This document shows positions 8,264 through 16,300 of a stretch of DNA of 45,701 nucleotides, piece after piece (within the stretch, counting starts at the first letter, position 1; every line of letters starts with the position of its first letter). The notes beneath the pieces are model-generated. The model was not told the origin of the DNA and made no database searches. It saw only the letters and a list, made by a program, of their open reading frames with translations. This DNA is from Streptomyces mayonensis. Its GTDB lineage: Bacteria; Actinomycetota; Actinomycetes; Streptomycetales; Streptomycetaceae. A program made the position numbers and the translations under genes. The DNA is taken from positions 1 through 45,701 of the forward strand of contig NZ_JACBYP010000064.1 of the NCBI RefSeq assembly GCF_018982965.1, read 5' to 3'.

Positions 8264-8400
8264 TTTTTTCTCCTTCGGGACGGTGCTCGGAGCCCGCCCT
8301 GTGCGAACTCCGGTCGCCGCGATGATCACCCCGTCGGAAAAGAACCTTCAGGCAACCACAACTGCAACTTCCCTCGACAGTAGCACGCCGTGATCGGAGG
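8264..8400 (-). promoter_or_regulatory. Long, AT-enriched leader/promoter region of the csp gene
   Basis: About 130 bp upstream of the csp start is A/T-richer than the surrounding DNA. On the minus strand it includes GTTGCAGTTGTGGTTGCC followed by TGAAGGTTCTTTTCCGACG. A long structured 5' leader is typical of cold-shock genes, where it controls mRNA stability and translation. No promoter is assigned with certainty. Confidence 0.45.
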
Positions 8401-8489
8401 GTGCTGACGACAATCCGCTGGTCGGTTCATCAGACCGACCCGCCCCGACCCGCCTCGACCCGACCCGGATCGGGACCCGCGCGGGTCGG

Positions 8490-9347
8490 TCAGGCCAGGT
8501 CGGCGATGTCCTCCGCCGTGAGCTCGATCGACCCGGCGGCGACGTTCTCCTCCAGGTGGTCAGGGGAGCCGGTGCCCGGGATGGCCAGGGTGACGGGGGA
8601 GGAGGCGAGCAGCCACGCCAGGGCGATCTGCCGGGCCGTCGCCCCGTGCCGGGCGGCGACCTCGGTGACACGGTCCTCGCGGATGTCGCTCAGGCCACCG
8701 CCCAGCGGGAAGTACGGCACGTAGGCGATCCCCGCCTCCTCGCAGGCCGCGAGCACCTCCGCGTCGTCGCGGTTGCCGGCGTGGAAGTGGTTCTGCACGG
8801 CCGCGACCGGCGCGATCGCCCGGGCCTCTGCGAGATGCCCGGCGTCGACATGGCTCACGCCCAGGTGGCGGATCAGGCCCTCCTCGCGCAAGGCGGCCAG
8901 TGCCTCGAAGCGCGCGGCGATGGACTCGCCGCGCGGCGCGGGGCCCATGCCTCCGGCGCGGAAGTAGACCAGGTCGAGGCGGTCGAGGCCGAGGGCCTCC
9001 AGGTTCTCCTCGACCATCGGGCGCAGGGCGGCCGGATCGGTGGTCGCCTCCGCGCCGCCGTCCGGCGTGCGCACGGGGCCCACCTTGGTCGCGACGACCA
9101 GGTTCTCCGGGTAGGGGTGCAGGGCCTGCCGGATCAGGTCGTTGGCACGGACGGTGCCGTCGGCGCTGGTGTAGAAGCCCGCGGTGTCGATGTGGTTCAC
9201 GCCGAGCTCCACGGCGCGGCGCAGTACGGCGCGTCCGGTCTCCGGGTCGCGGGCCGGACCGTGGAAGCCGTTGGTGGACAGGCGCATGGCTCCGAAGCCG
9301 AGCCGGCCGATGGCGAGGTCGCCGCCGAGGCGGAAGTCGTTGGTCAT
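8490..9347 (-). CDS. Aldo/keto reductase, YdbC/PdxI-like subgroup
   Basis: NADPH-dependent oxidoreductase of 285 residues with a TIM-barrel fold. It has the conserved Asp in HIDTAGFY, the catalytic Tyr in the same motif and the Lys in VVATKVGP. Where most aldo/keto reductases have a catalytic His (LHxP) this one reads DLVYFRAGG, with Arg at that position; from memory this also occurs in the E. coli YdbC (pyridoxal reductase) group. The nucleotide-binding end is IPGTGSPDHLEENV. It is transcribed divergently from a helix-turn-helix regulator, and a palindrome sits 42 bp before its start. The physiological substrate is unknown. Confidence 0.88.
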   Translation of the reverse strand: MTNDFRLGGDLAIGRLGFGAMRLSTNGFHGPARDPETGRAVLRRAVELGVNHIDTAGFYTSADGTVRANDLIRQALHPYPENLVVATKVGPVRTPDGGAEATTDPAALRPMVEENLEALGLDRLDLVYFRAGGMGPAPRGESIAARFEALAALREEGLIRHLGVSHVDAGHLAEARAIAPVAAVQNHFHAGNRDDAEVLAACEEAGIAYVPYFPLGGGLSDIREDRVTEVAARHGATARQIALAWLLASSPVTLAIPGTGSPDHLEENVAAGSIELTAEDIADLA

Positions 9348-9388
9348 GCCTCCAGCCTGCGAGCCCCGTCCCCGCCCCCGCGAACCGC

Positions 9389-9404
9389 TGGCAACTAGCT
9401 GCCA
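9389..9404. promoter_or_regulatory. Palindromic operator candidate upstream of the aldo/keto reductase
   Basis: TGGCAACTAGCTGCCA is a 16-bp palindrome with one mismatched pair (A and C flanking the central CTAG). It lies 42 bp upstream of the reductase start, in the region shared with the divergent regulator. Confidence 0.55.
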
Positions 9405-9489
9405 AACCCCTGGCCACTGCCCCCTCCCCGGCCCTTCCGGTCAACCGCCCCCCAGGGCCCCGCTCCGGGTCCGCCGGTCCGTGCCTCCG

Positions 9490-9594
9490 CGTTCCGGGCC
9501 TCCTCGTTCCGCGTCTCCTCGTTCCGCGTCTCCTCGTTCCGCGTCTCCGCGTTCCGTGCCTCCTCGTTCCGCGTCTCCTCGTTCCGCGTCCACG
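9490..9594. repeat. 15-bp tandem repeat, seven copies
   Basis: Seven consecutive copies of a unit close to CGTTCCGCGTCTCCT, three identical and the others with one to four changes. They lie in the region between the aldo/keto reductase and the divergent regulator, ending 34 bp before the regulator start. Confidence 0.9.
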
Positions 9595-9628
9595 GGCCTC
9601 CGTCGCCCGGGTGGGTGACAATGGCCGT

Positions 9629-10282
9629 ATGGCAGAGAGTGTGACGATCCACGGTGAGCTGGACCTGCTGGCACGGGCCGGGCACCTGTTCTCCTCGGTC
9701 AGCGAGGAGTTCGTCTGTGCCGCCCGGGATCTCGACACCTGGCCGCGTCCCCGCTCCCAGGAGAGCGCCCGCGCCCGGGTCCGGGCCAGCCCGGTGCAGC
9801 GGGTGCGCAAGCTGTTCAGCCCGACCGTGCTGGTCGGCGAGGACAGCCGACGGGGCCTCGTCGAGCTGGCCGGCTCCGGCGCCCAGGTGCGGATCGCCGC
9901 GGGAGCCCTGCCGCACGAGACGATCGTCATGGACCGCCGGTACGCGATCCTCGCCGGAGCCGACGCGCCCACCGGCCGCGCGTACACGGTGACCACCGAT
10001 CCCGCCGTGGTCGGCGGGGTGTACGCCCTGTTCGAGGCGGCCTGGGAAGCCGCCACCGACCTGGCGGCCTTCCTGCGGGGCGAGCAGCCCCACCTCGACT
10101 CCGGGAGCCGGGCGGTGCTGCGGGCGCTGGGTTCGGGCGCCACCGACGAGGCCGCCGCCCGGGAGTTGGGGATGTCGCTGCGCACCTACCGGCGCCGGGT
10201 CGCCGAACTGCTCGCCGCGCTCGACGCCGGGTCGCGCTTCCAGGCCGGGGTGCGCGCGGGTGAACTCGGTCTGACCGGCTGA
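9629..10282 (+). CDS. Helix-turn-helix regulator (LuxR/TrmB-like)
   Basis: A 217-residue regulator. The C-terminal part (about 150-205) carries a LuxR-like helix-turn-helix: LRALGSGATDEAAARELGMS followed by LRTYRRRVAELL. The middle (about 70-130) resembles the effector half of TrmB/PLD-like Streptomyces regulators (TVLVGEDSRRGLVELAGSGA, then VRIAAGALPHETIVMDRRY). The usual N-terminal winged helix seems shortened. The start at 9629 is the first suitable ATG after the repeat block. Being divergent from the aldo/keto reductase, it probably controls that gene or itself through the shared intergenic region. Confidence 0.8.
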   Translation: MAESVTIHGELDLLARAGHLFSSVSEEFVCAARDLDTWPRPRSQESARARVRASPVQRVRKLFSPTVLVGEDSRRGLVELAGSGAQVRIAAGALPHETIVMDRRYAILAGADAPTGRAYTVTTDPAVVGGVYALFEAAWEAATDLAAFLRGEQPHLDSGSRAVLRALGSGATDEAAARELGMSLRTYRRRVAELLAALDAGSRFQAGVRAGELGLTG

Positions 10283-10323
10283 GGGGTGGGGCCCCCGCGG
10301 CCCCACCGCCCTCTGCCGGCCGG

Positions 10324-10908
10324 TTACTTGCTGACCGCGAAGCGCATCAGGGCGTGCTCGTCGCCCTGCTTGATCTTGCCGGTGTCGTTGATGACCTCCA
10401 GCTTCCAGGAGCCGCCCACGCGCACGGCCTTGGCCACGGCGCAGCCGTTGTCCTGGCTCAGCAGGCTCGGCCAGATGTCGGCGACCTGCTGGGTGCTCCC
10501 GCCGGTCGCGTCATACACCTTGAAGCTGATGTTGCGGGCCTTCTGGAACGAGCTGCCCTTCTTGTACGCGGCGGCGACGAACACGATGGACGTGATGACG
10601 TCCGGGAGCCGGGCGAACTCGACGGTCACCGTCTCGTCGTCCCCGTCGCCGTGACCGGTCTGGTTGTCGCCGCTGTGGAGCAGCGAGCCGTTGCCCATGG
10701 GGTCGAGCGAGTCGAGACCGGCCAGGCGCACGGGGTCGGCGCCCTGCATGGCGACGGCGATCAGGTCGAGGTCGGTGCCGGTCTTGCGGCGCAGCTTGCC
10801 GAGCACCCCGCCGCTGCTGCCGGCCGTGGGGTCCCAGGAGACGCCGATGGACAGGTGGGTGACCCCGTCCAGGTCCGCGGGACCGTCTTCCTTGGTGAGC
10901 GTGATCAT
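10324..10908 (-). CDS. TerD-family protein
   Basis: A 194-residue TerD-domain protein. The N-terminus (MITLTKEDG) and the calcium-site stretch HSGDNQTG followed by GDGDDE are characteristic; it also contains LPDVITSIVFVAAAY. Family members bind calcium and are linked to tellurite and general stress responses. The start at 10908 gives the family N-terminus; GGAGG lies 11 bases upstream, slightly far. It is a single copy, not part of a visible ter cluster, and is divergent from a TetR gene 204 bp away. Confidence 0.92.
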   Translation of the reverse strand: MITLTKEDGPADLDGVTHLSIGVSWDPTAGSSGGVLGKLRRKTGTDLDLIAVAMQGADPVRLAGLDSLDPMGNGSLLHSGDNQTGHGDGDDETVTVEFARLPDVITSIVFVAAAYKKGSSFQKARNISFKVYDATGGSTQQVADIWPSLLSQDNGCAVAKAVRVGGSWKLEVINDTGKIKQGDEHALMRFAVSK

Positions 10909-11112
10909 GCGCGAGTCATCCTCCGTTTTCGGGCCTACAGCGCAGAGTCTGCCTGGCACCGCGAGGATCCGATATGGCGGGTCTGTCACGAGCGCGACGG
11001 GCGGGGCGTGGCGCGTGACCCGACAGGGCCTGGCCGGGTGTCCGTGGCCGGGCGTCCGGGACCGGGCGTCCGCGGTCGGGGCGTGCCCTCGGCGGTTGAC
11101 TACGCTGCGGGC

Positions 11113-11739
11113 ATGCGGGCGGTGGAGAAGAGCGACCTGACCGGGCGGGCGCGGTTGCGCGCGGCGGCCCTGGAACTGTTCGCCGAGCGCGGCTTCGAGG
11201 CGACCTCGACGCGGGCGGTGGCCGCGGCGGCCGGTGTCTCACCGGCGCTGGTGACCCGGCACTTCGGCTCGAAGGACGGCCTGCGCGCGGCGGTCGACCG
11301 GCACGTGCTGGAGCGGATCGGCGGCGAACTGGCCGGCATCGAACCGGCGGACGGCCTGATGGAGTCCCTGGGAGCGGCCTCGGCCCGCCTCTTCGGCGCG
11401 GACCCGGTACTCAGGGGCTATCTGCGCCAGGTGCTGCTCGAGGACAGCGAGGCCAGTGCGGAGCTGTTCGGGCGGCTCCTGAGCGGGGCGCGGGCCGAGC
11501 TGGAGCGGCTGTCCGCCGTGCACGGCACCGCGCGGGAGGGCGGCGGCGCCGACGGCGCGTGGGCGCCGTTCCAGATGCTCTGCCTGATCCTCGGCCCCCT
11601 GCTCCTGGAGCGGGTGATGCAGCCCAACCTGGAGGCCCCGATGTTCGCCCCGGAGGTCCTGGAGCACCGCAGCGCGGCCAACCAGCGCCTGCTCCTGCGG
11701 GGCTTCTACGGCTCACTGGAGGAGCGGCCCGGGGGCTAG
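11113..11739 (+). CDS. TetR-family regulator
   Basis: TetR-type repressor of 208 residues. The N-terminal helix-turn-helix is clear (LRAAALELFAERGFEATSTR, AVAAAAGVSPALVTRHFGSK). The ligand-binding C-terminal domain is divergent and gives no substrate clue. It ends 40 bp before an acyltransferase on the same strand, and that gap holds a perfect 16-bp inverted repeat overlapping the acyltransferase start. The simplest reading is that this regulator represses the acyltransferase at that site. TTGAC occurs close to its start codon, suggesting a short leader. Confidence 0.9.
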   Translation: MRAVEKSDLTGRARLRAAALELFAERGFEATSTRAVAAAAGVSPALVTRHFGSKDGLRAAVDRHVLERIGGELAGIEPADGLMESLGAASARLFGADPVLRGYLRQVLLEDSEASAELFGRLLSGARAELERLSAVHGTAREGGGADGAWAPFQMLCLILGPLLLERVMQPNLEAPMFAPEVLEHRSAANQRLLLRGFYGSLEERPGG

Positions 11740-11751
11740 CACCAGTGCGAG

Positions 11752-11787
11752 GTGTACATGTGTTGAGGATGCTCAACACATGTACAC
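11752..11787. promoter_or_regulatory. Perfect 16-bp inverted repeat over the acyltransferase start codon
   Basis: GTGTACATGTGTTGAG (11752-11767) and CTCAACACATGTACAC (11772-11787) are exact reverse complements around a GATG loop. The start codon at 11780 lies in the right arm. The element could be a TetR operator, an RNA hairpin hiding the start, or both. Confidence 0.85.
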
Positions 11788-13036
11788 ACACCAATCGGGC
11801 GCCGATCCCGCGCCCTCCCGCGCATCCGGCGACCAGCCCTCCCGCGCCGGGAGTCCGGGTCCGCCCTCCTCCGGCCCCCGGCCCGGCGGCCGCCGTCTCG
11901 ACTGGCTGGACAACCTGCGCATCGCCCTGACCGTGCTGGTGGTGGTCCACCACGCCGCCCAGCCGTACGGCCCCGCCGACTGGTGGTACGTCGAGGGCGA
12001 GCCGCGCAACGCCGCCCTCGCCACGCTGTCGGCCGTCGACGGCGCCTTCTTCATGAGCCTGTTCTTCTTCGTCTCCGCCGTCTTCGTCCCCGGCTCGTAC
12101 GAGCGCCGCGGGGCCCGGCGGTTCCTGACGGGCCGGCTCGTACGGCTGGGCATCCCGGTCCTCGTCGGCGCGCTGACGATCGTCCCCGGGCTGATGTACG
12201 CGTACTACGTGCACTACCGCGGCTACCCGTCCCTGTCCTTCCCGCGCTACTTCGCCGACGTGTACCTGGGGCTGGGCGACAAGCCGGCGGGCTGGACCGG
12301 GCCCTCCTGGCCGGACCTGCAGTTCGGGCACCTGTGGTTCGTCCAGAACCTCCTCGCCTGCACCGTCGTGTACGTCGTCCTGCGCCGCCTCGGCGGCCTG
12401 CTGCGCCTGCGGGTCCGCCGCAGCCTGCCCCCGCCGGGCCATCTCGCGCTCGCCGCGCTGACCGTCTTCGTCGCCGCCGCCACCTTCCTCGTCCGGCTGC
12501 GGTACCCGCTGGACGAGTGGGTGCCCGTCCTGGACTTCCTCCAGGTCGAGCCCGCGCGCGTGCCGCAGTACCTCACCTTCTTCACGGCCGGCCTGCTCGC
12601 CTTCCGCCACGACTGGCTCGACCGCTTCGAGGCCCGCGTCGGCTGGACGTGGCTGGCCGGCGGAGCGGCCGGGGTGGCGGTGCTGTTCGCGGTCGGCGCC
12701 GACGCCGGGAGCTTCGCACCGGGCGGCGCGAACGGACCGGCCGCGCTGTGGGCGGCGTACGAGAGCGCGCTGTGCGTGGCCCTGTGCGTCGGGCTGCTCA
12801 CGCTGTTCCGCGCGGCGGTGACCGGTGGCACCCGCTGGTCGAGGGAGCTGGCGGCGGACTCCTACGGCGTCTACGTCGTCCATCTGCCGCTGGTGGTCGC
12901 CGTGCAGTACGCCCTGGCCGACCGGAGCTCGTCCGCGGCGGGCCTGTGGATCACGGTGACGGTCCTCGCGGTGCCGGCCGCGTTCCTGCTCGCCGCGGGA
13001 CTGCGGCGGCTGCCGGGTGCGCGCCGTGTGCTGTAG
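11780..13036 (+). CDS. Acyltransferase-3 family membrane protein
   Basis: Integral membrane acyltransferase of 418 residues. After a Pro/Ser-rich cytoplasmic start (1-40) comes the family signature RLDWLDNLRIALTVLVVVHH, with an Arg and a His pair characteristic of the OafA/NolL/OatA superfamily. About ten hydrophobic helices follow to residue 410. Such enzymes O-acylate sugars, lipids or antibiotics, moving an acyl group across the membrane. The start codon lies inside a perfect palindrome, with GAGG about 11 bases upstream. The TetR gene just before it is the likely controller. No biosynthetic cluster surrounds it, so the acceptor is unknown. Confidence 0.87.
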   Translation: MYTHQSGADPAPSRASGDQPSRAGSPGPPSSGPRPGGRRLDWLDNLRIALTVLVVVHHAAQPYGPADWWYVEGEPRNAALATLSAVDGAFFMSLFFFVSAVFVPGSYERRGARRFLTGRLVRLGIPVLVGALTIVPGLMYAYYVHYRGYPSLSFPRYFADVYLGLGDKPAGWTGPSWPDLQFGHLWFVQNLLACTVVYVVLRRLGGLLRLRVRRSLPPPGHLALAALTVFVAAATFLVRLRYPLDEWVPVLDFLQVEPARVPQYLTFFTAGLLAFRHDWLDRFEARVGWTWLAGGAAGVAVLFAVGADAGSFAPGGANGPAALWAAYESALCVALCVGLLTLFRAAVTGGTRWSRELAADSYGVYVVHLPLVVAVQYALADRSSSAAGLWITVTVLAVPAAFLLAAGLRRLPGARRVL

Positions 13037-13145
13037 CCGTGCGCTGCGGAAGGGGGTCGCAACCCTTGGCGTAATCTTTTCGTCTTGTCCAGCTGACGGG
13101 TCGGCAACATTCCCGTTGACCGAAAGGTCATTATCCGCCTGAAAG

Positions 13146-13187
13146 CGGCTGAATCGGCTGAATTGGCACAACGGCTGAAAACAGCCG
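13146..13187 (+). repeat. Iterated CGGCTGAA motif and small hairpin
   Basis: CGGCTGAA occurs at 13146-13153, 13155-13162 and 13172-13179. The last copy forms a hairpin CGGCTG-AAAA-CAGCCG (13172-13187). The block is in an A/T-richer stretch about 25 bp before the PAP2 gene and may be a regulator site or leader structure. Confidence 0.6.
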
Positions 13188-13209
13188 AAAAGAATGAAGA
13201 TTGAGATAC

Positions 13210-14562
13210 ATGCCTTCACCGATACTTTCGCGAATAGGTTGGCATCGGCCACGGGTAAGACTCTGGGCCGTGGCGGGTGTGGCGACCCTCGGGTTCCTCG
13301 TCGCACTGGAGGTCGCCGCACGGCGCTACGGCCTGCCCGGGCCGATGACCAATCAGGCGAAAGAGGTGATATTCGCCCCCGTGTCGGGGCCGCTGCTGTA
13401 CGCGGGCCTGGCGTTGACGATGGTGGTGCTGACCTGGCGGCAGCGGTTCGTCGCACTCGCCGCGGCCCTGGGGATCGACGCCGTGGTGGCCCTGGTGCGG
13501 TGGATGGCGGACGCCACGGTCACCGGCGGCCACGCCTTCGGCAACGGGGCGCTCTGGGCGGTCCTCGGCTGCGCGGTCACGGCCCTCACGCGCCGCACCG
13601 GCGCGGAACGGATCCTCCTGCTCAAGGGCGCCGGACTGGGTCTCCTGCTGGTGGCCGGCCGGAAGACGGGGGACGCCTGGCTGCTGATCACCGCGAAGAC
13701 CCGTCCCGCGGTGCTCGACCCCTACGTGGCCGTCGCCGACCACGCGCTGGGCAACCCGTCCTGGCTGGTGGGCCGGCTGGTCAGGGCCTCGGGGCCGGTC
13801 GGCACCCACCTGCTCGACTGGGTCTACGTGCAGCTCGCGGTGGCCGCGGTCGTCGTCGCCCTCTACCAGCTGCGTCACGTGGCCGCCGAGCGCCGCTTCC
13901 CGCGCCACCACCTGGTACGCACCTTCCTGCTGATAGGCCTGCTCGGGCCCGGCATCTACATGATCTTCCCCGTGGTCGGTCCGATCTTCACCTACGGCTC
14001 CGGGGCCTTCGGCACGGGCGGTGAGCAGTGGGCGATCGCGCCGCTGTGGCCGGACACGCTCCCGCCGGTCGGCCCGCCCAAACCCTGGACCTACGACGGG
14101 GTCACCCCCCGCAATTGCATGCCCAGTCTGCACACCGCGTGGGCCACGGTGATTTTCCTGCATTCCCGGAAAGGGCCGCGCATTCTGCGTTTCGCGGGCA
14201 CGTTCTGGCTCGTCGCCACGCTCACCGCGACGCTGGGCTTCGGTTATCACTACGGCATCGACCTCGTCGCCGGTGTGGTGTTCGCCGTCACCGTGGAGGC
14301 GGCCCTGCGCTCCTTCGACCGCGGCTGGGACCCCGCGGGACTTCGGCTGGTCGCCCACGGGGTGGCCGTCTTCGCGGCGGTGCTGGCCGCGTCCCGCTGG
14401 CTGCCGGTCGAGATGGCCCGCCATCCCCTGGTGTTCGGCCCCCTGCTGCTGCTCGCCATGGGCTCGGTGGTCCACGGCTATGTGCGCACCACGAGGAACT
14501 GGGCGGAGCCGGAGACCCTGCCCGCCGTGACGCGGCCCGAACCGCGCCTCGAAGCGGCCTGA
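13210..14562 (+). CDS. PAP2-superfamily membrane phosphatase/transferase
   Basis: A 450-residue membrane protein of the PAP2/inositolphosphotransferase-like group. The phosphatase motifs are in the second half: NCMPSLHTAWA (the SxHxxxA core) and GYHYGIDLVAG (the final His-Asp motif). The first half is mainly transmembrane helices. Such proteins in Streptomyces are membrane-bound phosphatases or phospholipid-transferring enzymes. The start is uncertain: ATG at 13210 is chosen, but a TTG at 13201 is possible and neither has a strong ribosome binding site. The upstream region is A/T-rich and carries repeated CGGCTGAA motifs. Confidence 0.87.
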   Translation: MPSPILSRIGWHRPRVRLWAVAGVATLGFLVALEVAARRYGLPGPMTNQAKEVIFAPVSGPLLYAGLALTMVVLTWRQRFVALAAALGIDAVVALVRWMADATVTGGHAFGNGALWAVLGCAVTALTRRTGAERILLLKGAGLGLLLVAGRKTGDAWLLITAKTRPAVLDPYVAVADHALGNPSWLVGRLVRASGPVGTHLLDWVYVQLAVAAVVVALYQLRHVAAERRFPRHHLVRTFLLIGLLGPGIYMIFPVVGPIFTYGSGAFGTGGEQWAIAPLWPDTLPPVGPPKPWTYDGVTPRNCMPSLHTAWATVIFLHSRKGPRILRFAGTFWLVATLTATLGFGYHYGIDLVAGVVFAVTVEAALRSFDRGWDPAGLRLVAHGVAVFAAVLAASRWLPVEMARHPLVFGPLLLLAMGSVVHGYVRTTRNWAEPETLPAVTRPEPRLEAA

Positions 14563-14569
14563 CCCCACA

Positions 14570-14769
14570 GTGGTGCCACATGGCGTCACTCGACGCCACG
14601 GTGGCGCCAAATGGTGGGGCGGTGGCGCCTCTCGGGGGCCTGTCGGGTCTCTTCCGCTTCGCGTTTCCCGGCGTTTCCGCAGGTTGGAGGCTTGCAGGAG
14701 TGGTGGTGCCACGCGCGGCGCCATGAAGGGTTGCGCATGACGCCATGATGGTGCCACCATGGCGTCATG
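14570..14769. promoter_or_regulatory. Dense array of TGGYGYCA operator elements
   Basis: At least eight related elements occur in 200 bp: TGGTGCCA 14571-14578; TGGCGTC/GACGCCA 14581-14598; TGGCGCCA 14602-14609; TGGCGCC 14623-14629; TGGTGCCA 14704-14711; GGCGCCATG 14717-14725; and a perfect inverted repeat of CATGACGCCATG (14736-14747) with CATGGCGTCATG (14758-14769) flanking another TGGTGCCA-containing centre. The last repeat overlaps the start codon of the ribbon-helix-helix gene. Confidence 0.8.
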
Positions 14770-15288
14770 GACCTCACCCCGTATGTCGACAGCCTTCGCC
14801 GAGACCTCGCGGTGGCCGCCGAGGCCGGTGGCGACGCTTCCCGTGAAGTGGCCGAGCGGCTGGTCGCGCCGCTGGAGTCGGCCGCCCGGCTGGCCATGCT
14901 CAACGTGCTCTCCGCCGCGATGGACGAGATCACCCGCGACCTCGCGCCCGGCTCGGTCGACGTACGGCTGCGCGGGCTCGACCCCGACTTCGTGGTGACG
15001 CCGCCGCCCGCCGATGCCGGCCAAGCTGCGGAGCCGGTCGCCGCGCCCGTCGAGGCGCCGGGAACGCAGTCGCCCGCCGACGGCGACGAAGGCGGCAACG
15101 CCCGCGTCAGCCTGCGCCTGCCCGCCCACCTGAAGACACGCGCCGAGGAGGCCGCGAACCGCGAGGGCCTGTCGGTCAACGCCTGGCTGGTGCGGGCCGT
15201 GTCGGCCGCGGTCGACGGAGGCGGCACCCCCCGGGCGACGGGGCCGGTACGTCCCGTCGGCCAGAGCTTCACGGGCTGGGTGCGCTAG
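14767..15288 (+). CDS. Ribbon-helix-helix DNA-binding protein (HicB/CopG-like)
   Basis: A 173-residue protein. The C-terminal part (about 109-152) is a ribbon-helix-helix fold: a beta strand ARVSLRLPAHLK followed by two helices (TRAEEAANREG, SVNAWLVRAVSAAVD). The N-terminal 60 residues form predicted amphipathic helices; an acidic Ala/Pro linker joins them. The ATG at 14767 lies inside a perfect palindrome and downstream of an array of related sites, as expected for an autorepressor. No HicA-like toxin is adjacent, so it is better seen as a regulator of the DUF4097-ABC genes that follow on the same strand. Confidence 0.85.
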   Translation: MDLTPYVDSLRRDLAVAAEAGGDASREVAERLVAPLESAARLAMLNVLSAAMDEITRDLAPGSVDVRLRGLDPDFVVTPPPADAGQAAEPVAAPVEAPGTQSPADGDEGGNARVSLRLPAHLKTRAEEAANREGLSVNAWLVRAVSAAVDGGGTPRATGPVRPVGQSFTGWVR

Positions 15289-15391
15289 CCGCGCACCGCG
15301 CACGCCACGTCGCGTCACGCCCACTTCGCAGTACGTCATACCGCGTCCCACCAGCGAGGACGCTCCCAGGACTCACGAGGACGGTACAGCC

Positions 15392-16234
15392 ATGCCTTCT
15401 TACGACACTCCCGAACCGATCGCCGTCACCGCTCACGTGGGTGCCGGTTCCGTCCGGTTCGCCGCGAGCGACCGACTCGACACGGTCGTCGAGGTGCGGC
15501 CCGGCGACCCCAAGCGGGACCGGGACGTACGGGCCGCCGAGCAGACCACGGTCTCCTATGCGGGCGGCGTCCTGACGATCGCCACCAAGGAGCGCCGCTT
15601 CATCGGTCCCATGAGCACGGTCGACGTGACGGTGGAACTGCCCACGGGCTCACGCGTCGAGATGGACGGCTCCTGGACCCAGGTGCTCGGCGAGGGCCGG
15701 CTCGGCGAGGTCCGGGTGCGGACGTCGGGCGGCGACGTCCGCCTGGACACGACCGGGCCGCTGAAGCTCACCGCCTCCCACGGCTCGGTCACCGTGGACC
15801 GGGTAGAGGGCGCCGCCGAGATCGCCACCAGCTCCGGCAGCGTGCGCGTCGGCACCGTCGACGGCCCGGCCGTCCTCAAGAACTCGCACGGCTCCACGAC
15901 CGTGGGCGCCGCCCTCGGCGACCTGCGGGTGAAGCACGCCAACGGCGACATCGGCATCGCCCGCGCCGAGGCCTCGCTCGTCGCGACGACCGCCCACGGC
16001 ACGCTGCGCGTGGACGAAGTGGCCCGCGGAGAGGTCCGCCTGGAGACCGCCTACGGAGCCATCGAGGTCGGCGTCCGCGACGGCTCCGCCGCCTGGCTCG
16101 ACATCAGCTCCCGCGGCGGGCACGTCCGCAACGGGCTCACCGAGTCCGGCGCCCCCGAGAAGTCCGAGGAGACCGTCAGGATCCGCGCCCGCACCCGGTA
16201 CGGCAACGTCGACGTCCGCCGCGCCCGGGTCTGA
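15392..16234 (+). CDS. DUF4097-type beta-strand repeat protein
   Basis: A 280-residue protein made of repeated beta strands in the style of DUF4097/DUF4098 adhesin-like proteins. Recurrent segments include RVRTSGGDVRLDTTGPLKL, ASHGSVTVDRVEGAAEIATS, SGSVRVGTVDGPAVLKNSHG and AYGAIEVGV. No signal peptide or membrane segment is seen, so it is probably cytoplasmic. It lies 103 bp after the ribbon-helix-helix gene and 66 bp before the ABC genes, so the four probably work together. The function of the family is not established. Confidence 0.85.
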   Translation: MPSYDTPEPIAVTAHVGAGSVRFAASDRLDTVVEVRPGDPKRDRDVRAAEQTTVSYAGGVLTIATKERRFIGPMSTVDVTVELPTGSRVEMDGSWTQVLGEGRLGEVRVRTSGGDVRLDTTGPLKLTASHGSVTVDRVEGAAEIATSSGSVRVGTVDGPAVLKNSHGSTTVGAALGDLRVKHANGDIGIARAEASLVATTAHGTLRVDEVARGEVRLETAYGAIEVGVRDGSAAWLDISSRGGHVRNGLTESGAPEKSEETVRIRARTRYGNVDVRRARV

Positions 16235-16300
16235 CCGCACCGCTCCCCGGGCGACGGCCCACTGCCTCACCCACCCTTCGAACGGGAGGAACCCGTCCCC

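Noticed and set aside
11411..13456. 681-codon minus-strand frame over the TetR, acyltransferase and PAP2 genes
   Set aside because: It crosses three well-supported genes and intergenic DNA and has no recognisable domain.
14767..15288. HicAB-type toxin-antitoxin pair
   Set aside because: The ribbon-helix-helix half is present, but no HicA-like or other toxin gene is adjacent on either side.
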